Part shown: positions 31,604 through 40,447 of the stretch, in pieces
Numbering within the stretch: the first letter of the stretch is position 1
How the letters are laid out: every line of letters begins with the position of its first letter
Assembly: GCF_030580865.1 (NCBI RefSeq)
Contig: NZ_JAUQSY010000007.1
Span: forward strand, 282,233-346,232
Reading direction: 5' to 3'
From: Hymenobacter aranciens
GTDB taxonomy: Bacteria > Bacteroidota > Bacteroidia > Cytophagales > Hymenobacteraceae
DNA: 64,000 bases
Program-made: the position numbers and the translations under genes
Notes under the pieces: generated by a model
What the model saw: the letters and a program-made list of their open reading frames with translations, nothing else
Database searches by the model: none
Told to the model about the DNA's origin: nothing

Positions 31604-33379
31604 ATGCTCCTTCTTTACACCGCTTATTTAAAACTGCGTCGCACTTCGCTGGCCTTCCTGAGCCTGCTGGCCGCCACGCCCGCGCTGGCCCAAACCATCT
31701 ACACCCCCGCTGCCCTGACGCCCACCAGCTTCACCGCCGACGTGGTGGCCGATGGCGCGGGCACGGCCCTCAGCTCGACCACCCACGGCTTCGATACCGG
31801 CGGCACCGACGTGCAATACTGCCTGGTAGCGCCCAATTTCGTGAGTCCCACTACGGGGGGCACTACCCGCTCGCTGCCCGCCAATCGCATTCTGCAGAAC
31901 CCGGCTTCGCCCACGCCCGGCCTGACGTTTCAGCTGCAGCCCTATAATGGGCTGAATTCGCTGCGCATCCCGGGCTCGGGCAATGGCACGATGACGCTGG
32001 CCACGCCCCAGGCGGCCCACAGCGTGTGGCTGGCCGCCGCCACCGGCAACGGCGCGCCTACCGGCAACAACCCGGTGACGCTGACGGTGCAGTTTACCGA
32101 TGGTACCATCCAACTGTTCAACGTGGACATCTCGGACTGGTTTGGCGGCACCAATTTCATTGCCAGCAACCTGGGCCGGGTGGGGCGCACCAACGACCGG
32201 TTCGATACGGCCCCGAATGAGCCGCGCCTCTACCAGTTTGAACTGGTGCTGAGTGCGGCCAACTATGGCAAGCTGGTGCAGGGCATCCAGGTGTTCAAAA
32301 CCCAGCCCAGCGGGGTGACCACCGCCACGGTGTTCAATGGCATGGCCATTACGCTGGCCTCGCCCTGCAACCTGCCGACGGCGGTGGTGGCCAGCAGCGT
32401 CGGCAGCGTGTGCCCCGGGCAGTCGGCGCAGCTCACGGCCACGCTCACGGGCGGTGCGGGCACCTACACCGGCCAGTGGCAGTCCTCGCCCGATGGGGTG
32501 ACCTGGACCAACATCCCCGGCGCGACCGGCCGCACCTATACCGCCACGCCCACGGCTACCACGCAATACCGCTACCGTCAGGTGTGCGCCGCCGGCCCCA
32601 GCAGCAACAGCAACGCCGTAACCATTACCCTGACGGTGCCCAGCGCCACGCTCAGCTACGCCAACGCCACCTTCTGCCGCAGCGGCCGGAGCGGCGTGCC
32701 CACCGTCACGCCCGCCGGCGGCACGTTCAGCGCGCCCGCCGGGCTGGCCATCAACGCCAGCACCGGCGATATCGACCTAGCCGCTTCCACGGCGGGCAAC
32801 TACGTAGTGAGCTACGTGAGCAGCGGGCCGTGCTCGGCTACTGCTGCTTACTCGCTCACGGTGCTGGCGCCCAGTGCGGCGCTGGCTTACGCGGCCACTA
32901 CTTTTTGCCGGGTGGGCAGCAGCGGCCTGCCCGCCGTTACGCCCGCTGGGGGCAGCTTCAGCAGCAGCTCGCAGGGGCTGGCGCTGAATGCCGGCACCGG
33001 GCAGATTGACCTGGCCGCCTCCACGGCCGGCAGCTACGTGGTGAGCTACACCAGCACCGGCCAGTGCCCGGCCACCGCCACGGCCCGCATCGAGGTGAAA
33101 AGCGACGCCCTGCCCACCTTCCCTAACGTGCTAACCCCCAACGGCGACGGCGTGAATGACGCGCTGAAATTGAAATTCGACTACCCGCTGGCGGATGTGA
33201 GCGGCTTCCATTTGATGGTATTCAACCGCTGGGGGCGCAAGCTATTCGAAGGCAGCGACCCGGCGACGGGCTGGGCGCCCGACCAGGCTTCGGGCGGCAC
33301 GTACTACTACACGATTGACTATAGCGACTGTGCGGGGCGGCCGCAGCACTACACGGGGTGGGTAGATGTGGTGAAGTAA
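31604..33379 (+). CDS. Secreted protein with T9SS type B sorting domain
   Basis: About 591 residues from the ATG at 31604. A signal peptide ends near ATPALAQ. The first 270 residues are beta-rich, followed by Ig-like repeats (SVGSVCPGQSAQLTATLTGG and two STAGNYVVSYVSSG modules). The C-terminal domain (FPNVLTPNGDGVNDALKLKF to FNRWGRKLFEGSD, GGTYYYTIDYSDC) is the gliding-motility-associated/T9SS type B signal. It is therefore probably exported and attached to the surface, perhaps as an adhesin. A hairpin terminator follows. Confidence 0.88.
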   Translation: MLLLYTAYLKLRRTSLAFLSLLAATPALAQTIYTPAALTPTSFTADVVADGAGTALSSTTHGFDTGGTDVQYCLVAPNFVSPTTGGTTRSLPANRILQNPASPTPGLTFQLQPYNGLNSLRIPGSGNGTMTLATPQAAHSVWLAAATGNGAPTGNNPVTLTVQFTDGTIQLFNVDISDWFGGTNFIASNLGRVGRTNDRFDTAPNEPRLYQFELVLSAANYGKLVQGIQVFKTQPSGVTTATVFNGMAITLASPCNLPTAVVASSVGSVCPGQSAQLTATLTGGAGTYTGQWQSSPDGVTWTNIPGATGRTYTATPTATTQYRYRQVCAAGPSSNSNAVTITLTVPSATLSYANATFCRSGRSGVPTVTPAGGTFSAPAGLAINASTGDIDLAASTAGNYVVSYVSSGPCSATAAYSLTVLAPSAALAYAATTFCRVGSSGLPAVTPAGGSFSSSSQGLALNAGTGQIDLAASTAGSYVVSYTSTGQCPATATARIEVKSDALPTFPNVLTPNGDGVNDALKLKFDYPLADVSGFHLMVFNRWGRKLFEGSDPATGWAPDQASGGTYYYTIDYSDCAGRPQHYTGWVDVVK

Positions 33380-33398
33380 CTCCCGGTAACTGAAATGC

Positions 33399-33435
33399 AA
33401 AAGCGGCTGAAGCTACAGGAGCTTCAGCCGCTTTT
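33399..33435 (+). terminator. Terminator hairpin, left copy of a flanking pair
   Basis: AAAAGCGGCTGAAGCT and AGCTTCAGCCGCTTTT pair around a 5-nt loop. A nearly identical hairpin at 34197 lies on the far side of the HEPN/MNT pair. Confidence 0.85.
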
Positions 33436-33450
33436 CTATTATCTTGCAAC

Positions 33451-33843
33451 GTGACCAAGCAGGACCATATTGCCTACTGGATGAATGCTGCCGAGCAGAA
33501 TTGGCAGGAGGTCGGGAGTATGTTCACGGCAGGCACTTACGTGCCGTGCTTGTTCTGGGCGCACCTCACTATCGAAAAGCTGGCGAAAGCGCTGTGGGTG
33601 CAGGACAACCCCAGCGACACACCGCCCTTTACGCACAATATTGCCCGGCTGTTAGCTGATACCTCGCTCGTATTGACGCCGGGTCAGGCTACGTTTGTCC
33701 AGCAGTTGAATACTTTTCAGCTGGAGGGACGTTATGAAAGCTACACGGCCAATTTGCGCCAGCAGGCTACCAGAGTTTTCACGCAAACTGTGCTACAAGA
33801 CGTAACCGACCTTCGCCAATGCTTACTCAATCAACTGCCTTAG
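33451..33843 (+). CDS. HEPN-domain protein of the second HEPN/MNT pair
   Basis: 130 residues with a GTG start. The helical pattern WMNAAEQNWQEVGSMFTAG, FWAHLTIEKLAKALWV and THNIARLL matches HEPN proteins. EGRYESY occupies the place where other members carry an Arg-based motif; there is no R-x4-6-H, so RNase activity is uncertain. It overlaps the MNT gene by 25 bases. The HEPN gene comes first, unlike the pair at 18767. The cassette is bounded by two copies of one hairpin. Confidence 0.85.
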   Translation: MTKQDHIAYWMNAAEQNWQEVGSMFTAGTYVPCLFWAHLTIEKLAKALWVQDNPSDTPPFTHNIARLLADTSLVLTPGQATFVQQLNTFQLEGRYESYTANLRQQATRVFTQTVLQDVTDLRQCLLNQLP

Positions 33844-34163
33844 AACGGGTGAGAAGTTTTGCGGAAAGCATCCGCAGCCAGCACATCTCGCTGCGCAAAG
33901 TCATTCTATTCGGTTCCTACGCCCGCAACGAGCAGCGTTCCTTTTCTGATATTGACGTGGCGCTGGTGGCGGATGAGTTTACGGGATTCGGCTTTCGGGA
34001 TGTGGGGCTGATAGGGGAAGCGCTGGCTCAAAAGCTGTTCGTGGACATTGAGCCGCATACCTTTTCGCCGGAGCAGTTCGCCGACTGGAATCCGTTTGTG
34101 CAGGAAATCAAACGAACGGGCATCGTGGTCGGCGAATGGGAGCCTATGGCTGCTGGGAACTGA
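33819..34163 (+). CDS. MNT-type nucleotidyltransferase of the second pair
   Basis: A 114-residue minimal nucleotidyltransferase with GSYARNEQRSFSDIDVALV, matching GS-x10-DxD. As the probable antitoxin it could modify or bind the HEPN partner. The start overlaps the HEPN 3' end by 25 bases. It is not closely similar to the MNT protein at 18767 outside the motif, so the two modules were probably acquired independently. A hairpin terminator follows. Confidence 0.87.
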   Translation: MLTQSTALERVRSFAESIRSQHISLRKVILFGSYARNEQRSFSDIDVALVADEFTGFGFRDVGLIGEALAQKLFVDIEPHTFSPEQFADWNPFVQEIKRTGIVVGEWEPMAAGN

Positions 34164-34196
34164 GCTTTTGGTATTCAATATGGGGCAGCAAAACGC

Positions 34197-34234
34197 AAAA
34201 GCGGCTGAAGCTATAGAGGCTTCAGCCGCTTTTT
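34197..34234 (+). terminator. Terminator hairpin, right copy of the flanking pair
   Basis: AAAAGCGGCTGAAGC and GCTTCAGCCGCTTTT pair around a 7-nt loop, followed by more T. It differs from 33399 mainly in the loop. Confidence 0.85.
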
Positions 34235-34242
34235 AGTAATTT

Positions 34243-34503
34243 GTGACGTCATGTCATACTGGTGGCGGTGCGGCTGATGCTTGCAAGCGTGCGAACGGCG
34301 CTGAGCTGACGTCATGTCATGCTGGCGGGCGTGCGATGGGTACTGACGAGGCGTCAATAGGTACTGTCGGGGCGTCAAAGAGGGCAGTCAGCCATGCGAG
34401 CGGTGCGGCCGGGGTGACAATGGGTATGGGCGAGGGTGCGAACGGTGCGGCCGGGGCGTCAAGCGCTACGGGCGGGGGCGCGAGAGCGACTGGGGCCGAC
34501 GGG
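34243..34503 (+). repeat. Degenerate GC-rich repeats, non-coding
   Basis: TGACGTCATGTCATRCTGG occurs at about 34243 and 34309, and GTGCGGCCGGGG and GGGGCGTCAA are each repeated. An open frame runs through, but it is antisense to the SUFU gene further on and has Gly/Ala-rich, non-protein-like sequence. I see no gene. Confidence 0.6.
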
Positions 34504-35280
34504 TTAGGCTGGTTCGGGGACGGTATTGGGCCGGTCGGGGTCTACCACGTCGGTGATGCCGTAGGCTTCGAGGCGGTCGAGGAGGGCGTCGGTGCCGGCT
34601 GCGAGCTTGAGCTCCATCTCGGAGCGGTAGAGGGGCCAGAGGTTGAGGAAGTGGATGGTTTTTGCGGGGCTGATGACGAGCTCCTGGAACTCCTCGGGCA
34701 GGCTGAGAGCGGGCAGCAGGAGCATGCAGCCCAGGCCGGTATGGTCGGCAAAGGGCTCGGCGTCTTCGCCGTTGGGGATAGTGTGGCCGTAGCCCAGCCA
34801 GGTGTGGTACTCGTGCGGGAAGCGGGCCATGATTTTGAGCCAGCGGATGGGCCAGTAGGTGTTTTCATCCTCGAAGGCCTCGCCCAGGGGCTCGCCGGAC
34901 GCGGGCATGGGCCAGGTGCTGGGCAGCAGGATGGCCAGTTCGAGGTAGGAGGGCAGGCCGTCGTCGGGCGTGGCTTCGGCGGGCAGGTGCATGGGCCGGT
35001 CGCTCATGCCGGAGGTCACGAGGGTTTAGAAGGGGAAGTCGGCACTGGGAGCCACGATGTGCACGTCGATGTGCACCTGGTCGGACAGCAGCTCGTGAAA
35101 CACGCCGCTGATGGGCCCGACGTGGCGCTCGATGTGGTCGGAGATGGCAGCAATGTTCTCGTCGTCGCCGCCAGCCAGCTCGAAGGGCGCCGCGTCTTCG
35201 TAGTGATAGATGGGGTCGCCGGCGGGCGTGCGTTCGGCGGGCTCGGGCGCCGAATCGAAGGGCAGGATGGGGTCGGACAT
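34504..35280 (-). pseudogene. SUFU-domain gene interrupted by one in-frame TAA
   Basis: From the ATG at 35280 the frame reads about 84 residues (DHIERHVGPISGVFHELLSD, VHIDVHIVAPSADFPF) to a TAA at 35026-35028. It then continues in the same frame with TLVTSGMSDRP, YWPIRWLKIMARFPHEYHTW, GYGHTIPNG and EEFQELVISPAKTIHFLNLW. These match bacterial Suppressor-of-fused domain proteins over the whole length, and a single base change (TAC or TAT to TAA) explains the break. SUFU-family proteins are known as immunity proteins of polymorphic toxins. The second half has its own ATG and could still be translated. Confidence 0.75.
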
Positions 35281-35326
35281 GAAATTCCCTACGGCAGATG
35301 GAAGCCAAAGGATAGGGAACTGTCGG

Positions 35327-35680
35327 TTACCATTCGCGCCATTCGGAGGCGGGGCCTTCGCCGTCGCCGTAGTCGGCGGGGTTGAGGCCGGCGGCGGCGG
35401 CAATGCGCCAGGTGAGGTCGCAGAGGTCTTCGCGCTCGCCGGTTTCGATGACGTCGGCGTGCTCGTTGGTGGCCTCGATGGCGGTCTGGAACTGGGCCAG
35501 CTTGTCGGCCTCGGAGGCGCTGGGGCCGAGGGTGATGAGCCCGGCAATGAGCTGGTCGAAGATGCCTTCGAGGGCCGTGCATTCTTCGGCGCCGCCGGGT
35601 TCCTGCTGCCAGTACTGGCGCATTTTGTCGAACGGGTAGGTTTGTTTGGTGGCGTTGAGTTGGTCGGCGAAGCTGCTCAT
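35327..35680 (-). CDS. Small acidic protein of unknown function, linked to SUFU gene
   Basis: A 117-residue soluble, acidic protein with no signal peptide, 46 bases upstream of the SUFU-domain gene on the same strand. It looks helical (DKLAQFQTAIEATNEHADVI, EDLCDLTWRIAAAAGL). Its size, charge and position resemble immunity-protein genes, but I recognise no family and no toxin gene is nearby. The reading frame is supported by codon use and a clean ATG. Confidence 0.6.
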   Translation of the reverse strand: MSSFADQLNATKQTYPFDKMRQYWQQEPGGAEECTALEGIFDQLIAGLITLGPSASEADKLAQFQTAIEATNEHADVIETGEREDLCDLTWRIAAAAGLNPADYGDGEGPASEWREW

Positions 35681-35734
35681 AGCGGTTGTTAGAAGGGTGG
35701 GTGGTGTTGCGGCAAGGCAGGACTACTACGTGCA

Positions 35735-35784
35735 AATGACGCCAGCAGTAGCAGCTCGGAAAAGCTGCGGCCGCTGGCGTCATT
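35735..35784. terminator. Hairpin between two minus-strand units
   Basis: AATGACGCCAGC and GCTGGCGTCATT pair around a 26-nt centre that can itself fold (GCAGCT/AGCTGC). It lies downstream of the GH16 gene on the minus strand, although without a strong T tract. Confidence 0.55.
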
Positions 35785-35835
35785 GGGCTTATTGCGCACT
35801 ACCTGCAACACGCGGCAGGGGGCGGGAATTCTGGG

Positions 35836-37296
35836 CTACTTCACGAAGCGCCGCGTAATGGTCTGATTGTCCTTCGTCACGACTTGCAGCGAGTAGATGC
35901 CGGTGGGCAGGGCGGCCGTGTTGAGCGCCTCGCCGGTGAGGGGGCCGCTGGCCAGCACTTTGCCGTAGCTGTTGAGGATGCGGTACTGGCTGCCGCGCAG
36001 GTCGCCGTCGGCGTTGAGACTGAGGCGGTCGGCCACGGGGTTGGGGTAGATTTCGACCGTGCGGGCGGGGCGGCTGGCGGGCGCTTCGCTGAGCCCGGCG
36101 GATGAGGCCGCTAGCTCCGGGCTGGTGGTATTGGCGGCGCGGGCGCTGGCGTTGCGGGTGATGCGGACGTAGTTGAGGTTATAGCCGCCGGTCTGGGCGT
36201 AGATGCCGAAGTTGTAGGTGCCGGCGTTGATGTTCACGGTTTTGGTGACGGTAGTCCAATTCTGCCAGCCGCCGGTGGCGGGGATGCCGGAGTTGCCGAA
36301 CTGGATGGAGCCGGCGTTCAAATCCGACGAGATGGTGCCGCCGTTGGCGCCGCTGGCCACGCGGTACTCAATGTTGTAGCTGCCGCTGGTGGGGAAGTTG
36401 ATGTTGTTCCACACGAGGTAGTCGCCCGGGTCGATGTAGCCCATGTCCTGGCCGCCCTCCGAGCAGTTTTCCACCACCATACCATTGTTGACGTTGGCGC
36501 TTTCGGCCTGCAGCGTGACGGAGAAGGGTGGGGGCGTGGAGGTTTTCTGGTACACGCGCACGTAATCGACGAACATCGTGGCGGGGAGCTTGCTTTCGTC
36601 CACAACCTGGCCGGGCCAGTTGCCGGCCACGGCCAGGTTCAGGAGCAGGAAGAAGGGGCGGTGGAATTCCTCGGTGCCGCCGGCGTTGTTGGCGATGCTG
36701 ATGATGTGGTACTGCACGCCGTCCACGAACCAGCGGATGGTGCTGGCGTCCCACTCCACGGTGTAGACGTGGTAGGCATTGGCCGACATGGTGGTATTGC
36801 CGCCATACTCGGCGTGGCCGTTGCTGTCCCAGTGCACGGTGCCGTAGGTGCGGCTGTCGGTGTTCACCTGCTCCATGATGTCGATTTCGCCGCAGGCGGG
36901 CCAGCCCACCTGGCCGATGTTGGCCCCCAGCATCCAGAAGGCCGGCCAGAGGCCCTGGCCCAGCGGGTTCTTGATGCGGGCCTCGATTTTGCCGTAGGTG
37001 AACTGGCGCAGGCCCTGCGTTTTCATGCGGGCCGAGGTGTAAGGCAGGCCGCCCACGCTCTGCTTGCGGGCCGTTATCATCAGGTCGGTGCTGTTGACGG
37101 AGGCGTTGGCCTGCTGGTAGTACTGCTTTTCGTTGTTGCCCCAGCCGCCGCCGCCGGTTTCAAATTGCCAGCCGTTGCCGATGGAGCCGTTGAACTCGTC
37201 GGCCCACACGAGCTGGTAGGTTTGGGCCTGGGTGTGCTGGGTGTAGCCGAGCATCAGCGCTGCGGCGCTCAAGAGGGAGGTAAGAATTTTCTTCAT
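35836..37296 (-). CDS. Secreted GH16 beta-glucanase with CBM6 and T9SS type A signal
   Basis: A 486-residue exported enzyme. A signal peptide (to about 24) is followed by a glycoside hydrolase 16 domain (about 28-250) whose catalytic motif GEIDIME carries both acidic residues; these enzymes cut beta-1,3 or mixed-linkage glucans. Next is a CBM6-like carbohydrate-binding domain (about 258-385; AESANVNNGMVVENCSEGGQ, YIDPGDYLVWNNI). A C-terminal T9SS type A domain (VEIYPNPVADRLSLNADG to TRRFVK) should direct export to the surface or medium. Laminarin or a similar glucan is the likely substrate. Confidence 0.93.
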   Translation of the reverse strand: MKKILTSLLSAAALMLGYTQHTQAQTYQLVWADEFNGSIGNGWQFETGGGGWGNNEKQYYQQANASVNSTDLMITARKQSVGGLPYTSARMKTQGLRQFTYGKIEARIKNPLGQGLWPAFWMLGANIGQVGWPACGEIDIMEQVNTDSRTYGTVHWDSNGHAEYGGNTTMSANAYHVYTVEWDASTIRWFVDGVQYHIISIANNAGGTEEFHRPFFLLLNLAVAGNWPGQVVDESKLPATMFVDYVRVYQKTSTPPPFSVTLQAESANVNNGMVVENCSEGGQDMGYIDPGDYLVWNNINFPTSGSYNIEYRVASGANGGTISSDLNAGSIQFGNSGIPATGGWQNWTTVTKTVNINAGTYNFGIYAQTGGYNLNYVRITRNASARAANTTSPELAASSAGLSEAPASRPARTVEIYPNPVADRLSLNADGDLRGSQYRILNSYGKVLASGPLTGEALNTAALPTGIYSLQVVTKDNQTITRRFVK

Positions 37297-37693
37297 GATT
37301 GAAGGGGTTTGGTGGGAATTATGGTGAGAGCGAGAGCAGGAGGCCCGGCAGTGGCTCGCAGGAGCGGGTGCGCGGGGCGAAAGCGCCGGCTGGCGCGGGA
37401 AAATGGCGGCCTGACGGGGCTTTCAGCGGTGCAAGTACGTGGCTTTCGAGAATAAAAAAAGCGCCGGCTACCTCGGTTTTTCGAGGCGGCGGGCGCGTTT
37501 TGACGCTTATTACACACGTGCTAAGGGCTAGCAACTGCGTTGGGGCAGGCTGGCAATGAAGCGGGCCTAGGGCTGGGGATATTTTAGCAGGATGGGCTTT
37601 CGTTTAAAAAACAACAGGCCACTGCCTGATTTTTTTGTGATTTTGGTAGCGGGCTCGGTAATGCAGCTTTGCTCAGTGATGCGGAGGGGCGGG
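37297..37693. other. Gene-free stretch with one hairpin
   Basis: No coding region is supported. A hairpin (GCGCCGGC with CGAGG pairing, about 37449-37497) lies near the middle. The part next to 37297 should hold the GH16 promoter, but no full TAnnTTTG match is visible. Confidence 0.5.
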
Positions 37694-37813
37694 GTGGGAG
37701 TACGAATCCCGCGCAGCGGTTCGTACTCCCACTCTGACGGTGTCAGGCCGGGGCCAAGCTGCACTAACGACAAAGTGGTAGTACGAAGCCCTGCGGGCAA
37801 TTCGTACTACCAC
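37694..37813. repeat. Paired 39-nt palindromes, REPIN-like, locus 1
   Basis: Palindromes at 37694-37732 and 37775-37813 each have 13-bp arms (GTGGGAGTACGAA and GTGGTAGTACGAA) around an inner stem with a GCA or TGC loop. The second is in inverse orientation to the first. Loci 2 and 3 are at 51955 and 54533. Confidence 0.88.
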
Positions 37814-37851
37814 TTCGTGCTGGAGTTGTCGCTGACGGACAATGGGAATAG

Positions 37852-38343
37852 CTACTCGGCAGCCGGGGCGGGGGCAGCGGGCGGAGCGCTGCCGAGGCGC
37901 ACGCGCACGGCTACGGGGCCTTTTTGGCCGGGCTCGGTTTCGAAGGTCACTTTGTCGCCTTCGCTGAGCTTGAGGCCGCCGAGGGCATTGACGTGCACGA
38001 AAATGCTTTCCTGCGACGCCAGGTCCTTGATGAAGCCGAAGCCTTTGCTGTCGTTGAAGAAGCTCACCGTGCCGTAGCGGGTGGGGTCTTCGGGGGCGCG
38101 GTCTTCCTGGCGGGTCACGCTGATTTGGATGTCCTCGTCCTTGATGACGCGCTTCTTGGTAGGGTCCGGGGGCGTGCTCACGATGTTGCCATCCTCGTCC
38201 ACGTAAGCCAGCATCTCATCGAGGCTCTGGCCCGAGGCGGCGTTGGCCTGACGGGCGGCGCGGCGCTCCTCCTTCTCTTTCTGCTTTTGCTGCTTCTTCT
38301 TCTCGGTTTCCTTCTTACTGAAGTTTTGTTGTGCTTTGGCCAT
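37852..38343 (-). CDS. Cold-shock-domain protein with charged N-terminal extension
   Basis: 163 residues from the ATG at 38343, which starts MAKAQQNFSKKETEKKK; the longer frame has no support. The first 35 residues are Lys/Glu/Arg-rich, probably a helical nucleic-acid-binding tail. A middle segment (SLDEMLAYVDEDGNIVSTPPD) is followed by a cold-shock domain (about 88-150) with RNP1-like KGFGFI and RNP2-like SIFVHV. An Ala/Pro tail ends it. It should bind single-stranded RNA or DNA. This longer architecture is common in Bacteroidota. A TACCTTCG box lies upstream (minus strand, about 38423). Confidence 0.9.
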   Translation of the reverse strand: MAKAQQNFSKKETEKKKQQKQKEKEERRAARQANAASGQSLDEMLAYVDEDGNIVSTPPDPTKKRVIKDEDIQISVTRQEDRAPEDPTRYGTVSFFNDSKGFGFIKDLASQESIFVHVNALGGLKLSEGDKVTFETEPGQKGPVAVRVRLGSAPPAAPAPAAE

Positions 38344-38520
38344 GGGGTGAAATAGGGTATTAGGCTGGCGGCGAGGCATCCGGCCAAGCCGGGATAGCCA
38401 CAACGCGAAGCCGAGAAGCCCGAAGGTACGGAGCGCCCGGCATTTTTCAGCCTGCCTATGATAACGGCGCCCGGGAGCGGACGGTTCAGTTCGCCCGAAA
38501 GATATACTGCGCGGGTGGTT

Positions 38521-40119
38521 TTACAGTAGTTTCACCGGTTTCAGGCCGGTGGCCGTCACCAGGTATTGCACCCTGAGAATGTTGATGGTAGTGCCTTCCG
38601 GCAGGTCGTGCAAGTCAGGCAAATCGCCGGCCAGGGTGTGCAGCGTGATGCCCGGCCGGCGGCCCAGGATGAGGTAGCGCGGGTTGACATAATTGCTGGC
38701 CCCGCAGAGGATGATGCGCAGCGGCACCGGCAGGTTGAGCAGCAGGCGGAAGTCGCGGGGGAAGGTGTGGTTGTCGGCCAGCAGGATGATTTCGCGGGCG
38801 TCGGGCGCGCGGCGCAGGGCTTCGCGCACGGCCTCGCCGTCGTTTTCGGGGGCGTCGCCGCCGCCGCCGTGCCGCATGGCGTCCAGGAGCCGGAGCTGCA
38901 GGCTGTCGAAGCGCGCGGTGCGGATGGCGTAGAGGCCGCCGGTGCTGCCGATGCGCTTCTTGTCGTCGGGGGCGTCGTCGCCATCGTTGAAGAAGACGAA
39001 GGTGCGGCGCTGTTGCTGGAGGCTGAGCTGCAGCCAGGTCAGCAGGTCGAGGGTGTAGGGCGACATACTGCCGGTGACGTCGGCCACAATTACCTTCTTG
39101 TCCCAGTCAGGGTGGCGGGCCAGCACTTTGGTCACGATGTCGGCGTCGGGGTTGGGCAGGTCGGCCGAGTCGGCGGGCTCGCCGGGGCGCAGGCGGCGGG
39201 CCGTGCAGTTCTTCACATTCAGCTGGATGCGGTACTTGCGGATGATGGAGTCGGGGAGGAGGTAGCCGGTGAGCGTGAGGCCGTGGCGGCGCAGCGGGAG
39301 CTGCACGCGGCCCGTGACTTCAAACCCAAACTGCTCCTTGCCCACCCGAAAGCCGGTGGCAAACGACAAGCTCTCCCGCAGGCTCTGAGCCAGCGCCTCC
39401 GGGCAGGCCGCCAGCGTGTCGGTGATGCGCACGCTCTCCAACTGCCCGCGCCGGCTGACCGTGGCGCGAAAGGTGATGGTTTGCGGCTGCTTGCTGGGGC
39501 AGGCGTAGCTGCGCTTCACGCGTCGGGTGAGGTCTTTGAGCTTGTACTGGCTGAGGGGGTAGCCGCAGGGCACGGGCACGCCGCGCCGGGTGCGGGCCTT
39601 GCGGGCGGTGGCCAGCTTAGCCGTGCGCAGGCTGAGGGCGGCGCTGAGCCGCACGGCCTCCACGCTGTTGTCGATGGCGGTGTAGTAGGGCTCGAAGTAG
39701 AGCACGAAGCCGTGGAAGTAGTCCTGGCAGGTTTCGGGGGTGCGGCAGCCGGCCTGCTCCACGAGGTTCCAGGTGAGGGCGTCGTTGGTGAGCAGGTTGG
39801 GGAGACGGTCGGCGAGGTTGCGCAGGCGGTCGAGGTTGAGCTGGCGCTGGTTGAACTTCGGGTCGCGGTGGAAGGCGGTGTAAACCAAATCAACGCGCAC
39901 GAGCTGGCGGCCTTTCAGCTGCAGGCCGGCGAGGTCGGCGGTGGAGAAATCGGAGCGGATAAGCTGGCGCTGCAGGCCGCGCTCGAGCTGGTAGCGCGGG
40001 GTTTGGACGACGGGTAGCCGGTCGTAGAAGGCGGCGATGGTGGCGTCGGAGATGGGGGCCTGGGCCTGGAGGGTGGGGGCCAGCAGCGTCAGGAACAGGA
40101 GCAGTAAGAAGTGCTTCAC
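38521..40119 (-). CDS. Exported von Willebrand factor A-type protein
   Basis: About 532 residues with a GTG start at 40119, giving the signal peptide MKHFLLLLFLTLLAPTLQAQ; the longer frame runs into GC-rich repeats. The central region has a TonB-like stretch (RGQLESVRITDTLAACPEAL). The C-terminal third is a VWA domain whose MIDAS motif DVTGSMS is intact and is followed by FVFFNDGDDAP and ILLADNH. It should bind a metal ion and a protein partner in the periplasm or outside. No family with known role is recognised. Confidence 0.8.
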   Translation of the reverse strand: MKHFLLLLFLTLLAPTLQAQAPISDATIAAFYDRLPVVQTPRYQLERGLQRQLIRSDFSTADLAGLQLKGRQLVRVDLVYTAFHRDPKFNQRQLNLDRLRNLADRLPNLLTNDALTWNLVEQAGCRTPETCQDYFHGFVLYFEPYYTAIDNSVEAVRLSAALSLRTAKLATARKARTRRGVPVPCGYPLSQYKLKDLTRRVKRSYACPSKQPQTITFRATVSRRGQLESVRITDTLAACPEALAQSLRESLSFATGFRVGKEQFGFEVTGRVQLPLRRHGLTLTGYLLPDSIIRKYRIQLNVKNCTARRLRPGEPADSADLPNPDADIVTKVLARHPDWDKKVIVADVTGSMSPYTLDLLTWLQLSLQQQRRTFVFFNDGDDAPDDKKRIGSTGGLYAIRTARFDSLQLRLLDAMRHGGGGDAPENDGEAVREALRRAPDAREIILLADNHTFPRDFRLLLNLPVPLRIILCGASNYVNPRYLILGRRPGITLHTLAGDLPDLHDLPEGTTINILRVQYLVTATGLKPVKLL

Positions 40120-40202
40120 GGGCCGATAAGTAGCGGGGCGCGGGAAAGATTCCCGCGCGGGGGCTGGCTTAACGCGGGGAGGGACGGCGCTAGTATGCGG
40201 GG

Positions 40203-40410
40203 GCGGCTCCGGGCGTTCAACCCCACCCCCTGACCCCCTCTCCTGCGGAGAGGGGGCACCGGTCTTGCCCTTGTTGGGAATCGGCAGGCTCCCCGGGCGT
40301 TCAACCCCACCCCCTGACCCCCTCCCCTTCGGGAGAGGGGGCACCGGTCCTGCCCTTTAGAAAATCGGCAGGCTCCCCCTCTCCCGAAGGGGAGGGGGCC
40401 GGGGGGTGGG
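40203..40410. repeat. GC-rich repeat cluster (CCCCCTCCCCTTCGGGAGAGG family), locus 1
   Basis: Three hairpin-forming copies of CCCCACCCCCTGACCCCCTC plus CTTCGGGAGAGGGGG occur, the last in reverse orientation. The same unit is found at 52905 and 60170. It fills the 328-bp gap between the VWA gene and the pseudouridine synthase gene; no coding sequence is supported here. Confidence 0.85.
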
Positions 40411-40447
40411 GTGCGCGGAAGTGCGCCACCTTCCCTCTCCCTCTCCC

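Noticed and set aside
38566..40017. Long plus-strand open frame (483 codons)
   Set aside because: Antisense to the VWA-domain gene, which has a signal peptide and MIDAS motif.
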